From AP-15 sp963747735 (GTDB taxonomy: Bacteria; Pseudomonadota; Alphaproteobacteria; ATCC43930; CGMCC-115725): DNA of 64,000 bases. Positions within the stretch are counted from its first letter, which is position 1, and every line of letters starts with the position of its first letter. Both the position numbers and the translations under genes were made by a program. This document shows, piece after piece, positions 62,003 to 64,000 of the stretch. The notes below the pieces were generated by a model that had not been told where the DNA came from, ran no database searches, and saw nothing but the letters and a program-made list of their open reading frames with translations. The stretch is from NCBI GenBank assembly GCA_963747735.1, contig CAVVGE010000026.1, positions 55,081 through 119,080 on the forward strand, given 5' to 3'.

Positions 62003-62194
62003 TTCGCCTATTTCAACGCGGCCCGCGCTTACCTCGAGGCCTGGGGCAAGCCGATCGCCTTCTACAGCGACAAGCATGGGGTGTTCCGGGTCAACCACCC
62101 GGGGGCGCTGGGCGGTGACGGGATGACCCAGTTCGGCCGCGCCTTGCACGCGTTCAACATCGACATCATCTGCGCCAATTCGAGCCCGGCGAAG

Positions 62195-62218
62195 AGCCTG
62201 CCCCTGGCTTGAACAGGG
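62195..62218 (-). repeat. 24-bp hairpin insert, copy 2 (inverted)
   Basis: Read on the minus strand it is CCCTGTTCAAGCCAGGGGCA followed by GGCT, one substitution and a one-base register from copy 1. On the plus strand it brings in the TGA at 62210. The uninterrupted target would be GGCGAAGGGTCG, whose reverse (CGACCCTTCGCC) is almost the same as the copy 1 target CGACCTTCGCC. Confidence 0.8.
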
Positions 62219-62991
62219 GGTCGGGTCGAACGGGCCAACAAGACGTTGCAAGACCGCCTGGTCAAGGAGTTGCGGCTGGCGGGTGCGGCAACCCTGGCGG
62301 AGGGCAACGCCCTGCTCCCGGCGTTCATCGCCGACTACAATGCGCGCTTTGCCAAAGCGCCGGCCAACGGCAAGGATCTGCACCGGCCGCTCGGGGCCGG
62401 CGACGATCTCGACAACACCTTTGCCTGGAAGGAGGAGCGCACCCTGTCGCGGGCCCTGACCCTGCAATACGACAAGGTGCTGTTCATCCTGGAGCCGAGC
62501 GAACAGGCGAAGGCGGCGATCGGCAAGCGCGTCACCGTGGTGGACTATCCCGATGGCCGCCTGACGATCCGCTACCGTGGGGTCGAGCTGGCATATCGGA
62601 CTTTCGACAAAATTCGCCAGGTCTCGCAGGCCGCGATCGTCGAGAACAAACAGCTCGGGGCCGCGCTTGCCTTCATCCGCGACCAGCAGCTGGGTCGCGA
62701 GCCCGAGCATCGCAGCGATCGCGCTCCACGGCGTCGCGATCAGCACAACCCTCGCCTGTTCAAGGTCGGTTGAGCTTTTCTACGAGCCGAGCGGGCTGAT
62801 TGCCCGCTCGGTAAAAACACGGGGAGCGGTTTCGCCCGTCTGCATGTCGGGCGCCGGTCGGGCGCTGCGCTGCGCCGGGGCTCCGCGCCCGCCCGCCGCC
62901 CGACCCCAGCAGCCGCCACTGACATTTTTAAATTGCGGGAATCACTGACATCTCTATCTGGGCTGGACACCTGGATGTAGGCGCCCGATTA

Positions 62992-63149
62992 AAATGTCAC
63001 CCCTGTGCCAGTTTGAAATGACACTCCCCGAGGATTTTTCGGGGGGTATTCGGGGTGACGGTACGGCTGATGAGCGATGGGGAGCTGAGGCGGCTCAGGT
63101 GCTGCGGGATTTGGATCAGCACCGGCTGACGACGACGGCAGCCGCGTAG
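62992..63149 (+). mobile_element. left-end remnant of a second ISNCY-family element
   Basis: ATGTCACCCCTGTGCCAG followed by TTTGAAATGACACT has the same end architecture as the neighbouring IS but a different sequence. It is followed by a transposase start, MSDGELRRL, which after a frameshift continues VLRDLDQHRLTTTAAA and stops at TAG (63147-63149). The rest of the element is missing. Confidence 0.65.
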
Positions 63150-63431
63150 TCCGCAATCTTATTTGACAAAATCGCATAATTGTGATAACGCTTATAGATA
63201 TGCAGAGCGCAGGCAAGGGCGTCATCCCATCATCACGGAACCCGTCTCCCGCTGCGGGCGGAACCGGGCGCCGCGCCCATCGCCGGCGGGAGGAACGGTC
63301 GGGTGTGGCGTCTTCCAAAATCGACGGCCCCCCTGACCTCGACCTGATAAAACAGGCGGAACAGGTGCGGTTCGGCTCTGCCGGCGGTGGCGGCGGACGG
63401 CTTCGGGGGTCGGACGCGTCGCACACATATA

Positions 63432-63527
63432 CCTCGCCCCGCTGCGGCGGCGCGACGCGCGGGCCGGTAATCTCACCGGCGGGCTCGATTTTACCCGACC
63501 GCCGCGCGCGCACGCTTTTGGCGGACC
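63432..63527 (+). pseudogene. 3' remnant of a second phosphoesterase gene (paralogue of the gene at 56814)
   Basis: The bases encode LAPLRRRDARAGNLTGGLDF then TRPPRAHAFGG, matching the C-terminus of the intact phosphoesterase (LAPLQQRDAQAYNLTAGLDF then TQPPRPPAFG) at about 70 percent DNA identity by eye. The stop is lost and the upstream part of the gene is missing. The preceding 280 bases (63150-63431) hold no recognisable gene. The remnant marks the right border of the accessory island. Confidence 0.7.
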
Positions 63528-63538
63528 CGGCGCAGCGA

Positions 63539-64000
63539 TCAGCCCAGCAGCTTGTTCAGCCTTGCGGCCATGTCATCGGGCGGGGTTTCGCTGTTGATGG
63601 TGGCGGCGAAGCGGCCTTGCGGGTCCATGACATAGACGACCGAAGAATGGTCGACCGAATAGTCGCCGCCCGATTCTTCATGCTTGGCGTAATAGACCCG
63701 ATAGTCCTTGGCCGCCTGGGCGATTTCGGCGTCGGTGCCGGTCAAGGCCAGGATCGGCGCGCCAAAGGCGGCGACATAGTCCTTGAGCGCCCGCGGCGTG
63801 TCGCGCGCCGGGTCGATGGTGATGAAGACCGGGCGGAATTCGCCGCGTTTCGGCCCGAGCTTGTCGAGCGCCAGCGCGATGTTGTTCAGCGCCATCGGGC
63901 AGGCGTCCGGGCAATGGGTATAGCCGAAATAGACGAGCAGCCATTTTCCATGGAGGCTTGCATCGGTGACCGTCCTGCCGTTTTGGTCGGTCAGCTGAAA
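63539..64000 (-). CDS. SCO1/SenC family copper-dependent thioredoxin-like protein, 5' partial
   Basis: At least 153 C-terminal residues of an SCO1/SenC protein are visible; the start lies beyond the right edge. The copper-binding CxxxC is in YFGYTHCPDACPMALNNIAL and the distal His in SVDHSSVVYVMDPQGRF. VFITIDPARDTPRALKDYVA is the standard family segment. SCO proteins deliver copper to the CuA site of cytochrome c oxidase. Oxidase genes are probably further right. Confidence 0.93.
   Translation of the reverse strand, partial: FQLTDQNGRTVTDASLHGKWLLVYFGYTHCPDACPMALNNIALALDKLGPKRGEFRPVFITIDPARDTPRALKDYVAAFGAPILALTGTDAEIAQAAKDYRVYYAKHEESGGDYSVDHSSVVYVMDPQGRFAATINSETPPDDMAARLNKLLG

Larger units (their letters stand above)
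61424..62773 (+). pseudogene. ISNCY-family transposase interrupted by a 24-bp insert carrying a stop
   Basis: The frame encodes an N-terminal HTH (AAAQLLGRSERQVWRLLKAF type), then the DDE core: VQVDGSEHWWFEDRGPQCTL, YSDKHGVFRVNHPGALGGDG, ICANSSPAK and RVERANKTLQDRLVKELR. The same frame is open through 62773 except for one TGA at 62210, which lies in a 24-base insertion just before the catalytic Glu of RVERANK. A first 24-base insertion (61979-62002) adds eight residues (PVRARGRL) in frame. Without read-through the product lacks the last active-site residue. Confidence 0.85.
61354..62951 (+). mobile_element. ISNCY-family insertion sequence
   Basis: The ends are inverted repeats. On the left (61354 onward) the bases read ATGTCAGTGCCGTCC then AATTTAAAAATGTCAGT. 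On the right, reversed from 62951, they read ATGTCAGTGATTCCCGC then AATTTAAAAATGTCAGT. One DDE transposase gene lies inside. No clear target-site duplication is visible. The element sits directly beside the TIR-like gene inside the accessory island. Confidence 0.85.

Noticed and set aside
1..64000. CRISPR arrays, rRNA and complete tRNA genes
   Set aside because: No regularly spaced repeats with unique spacers and no rRNA or full cloverleaf sequence were seen; the only tRNA-like piece is the fragment at 27164.

Overview
The window is G+C-rich DNA that looks like an alphaproteobacterial chromosome. The evidence is a CtrA response regulator next to a ChpT-type phosphotransferase, a 1,600-residue-class NAD-glutamate dehydrogenase, the order rpmF-plsX-fabH-ihfA-merR, DUF177 next to a ubiquinol-cytochrome c chaperone, der-bamB-yfgM, and intracellular PHB depolymerase with a DUF3734-type patatin. 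A Rhodospirillales-like lineage would fit, but this is inference.

Layout. 0-9 kb: end of a quinoprotein-like beta-propeller gene, a carboxymuconolactone decarboxylase-like protein, a 3-hydroxyisobutyrate dehydrogenase-like enzyme, an acetoacetate module (beta-keto acid cleavage enzyme plus both CoA-transferase subunits), a stand-alone molybdopterin oxidoreductase and a PHB depolymerase. 9-13.7 kb: a patatin without its catalytic residues, two c-type cytochromes joined by a 20-bp tandem array, a GST and small secreted proteins. 13.8-24.3 kb: conserved core genes (der, bamB, yfgM-like, merR, ihfA, fabH, plsX, rpmF, DUF177, cytochrome bc1 chaperone, bamE, hppA). 24.6-28.5 kb: a 2-hydroxyacyl-CoA lyase family gene, then a small gene graveyard (a broken copy of the lyase 3' end and two decayed antitoxin-type genes) and a frameshifted TY-Chap-like gene. 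28.6-36.8 kb: Rieske/FAD reductase, nadK-moaA, three tandem DUF29 genes, fdhD-mobA and an oxalate/formate-type MFS transporter with its small partner. 37-40.9 kb: chpT/ctrA and redox genes. 41-58.4 kb: a symporter fused to a binding protein, NAD-GDH with four +1 frameshifts, a CHASE2 cyclase, glgC, succinate-semialdehyde dehydrogenase, a frameshifted GMC oxidoreductase and a phosphoesterase. 58.4-63.5 kb: an accessory island, partly A+T-rich, with a resolvase and inverted-repeat site, a two-helix membrane protein, a MITE-like element that cuts off an HNH gene, a TIR-like (PF10137-type) protein and an ISNCY-family insertion sequence. The window ends in a SCO1 gene.

Metabolic links. The cleavage enzyme makes acetoacetate and ScoAB activates it; PHB depolymerase feeds the same C4 pool. 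The acyloin lyase releases formyl-CoA; FdhD, MobA, MoaA and the oxalate/formate-type transporter point to formate/C1 metabolism.

Two signals deserve most attention. The first is the 58.4-63.5 kb island: it sits between the intact phosphoesterase gene and the 3' remnant of a diverged paralogue, it carries a candidate TIR defence protein, and its transposase gene contains two oppositely oriented 24-bp hairpin inserts at near-identical target sites. The second is that every frameshift in an otherwise well-conserved gene (seven events in four genes) is a single-base insertion. That could be residual insertion error in the assembly, and it should be settled before those genes are called dead.
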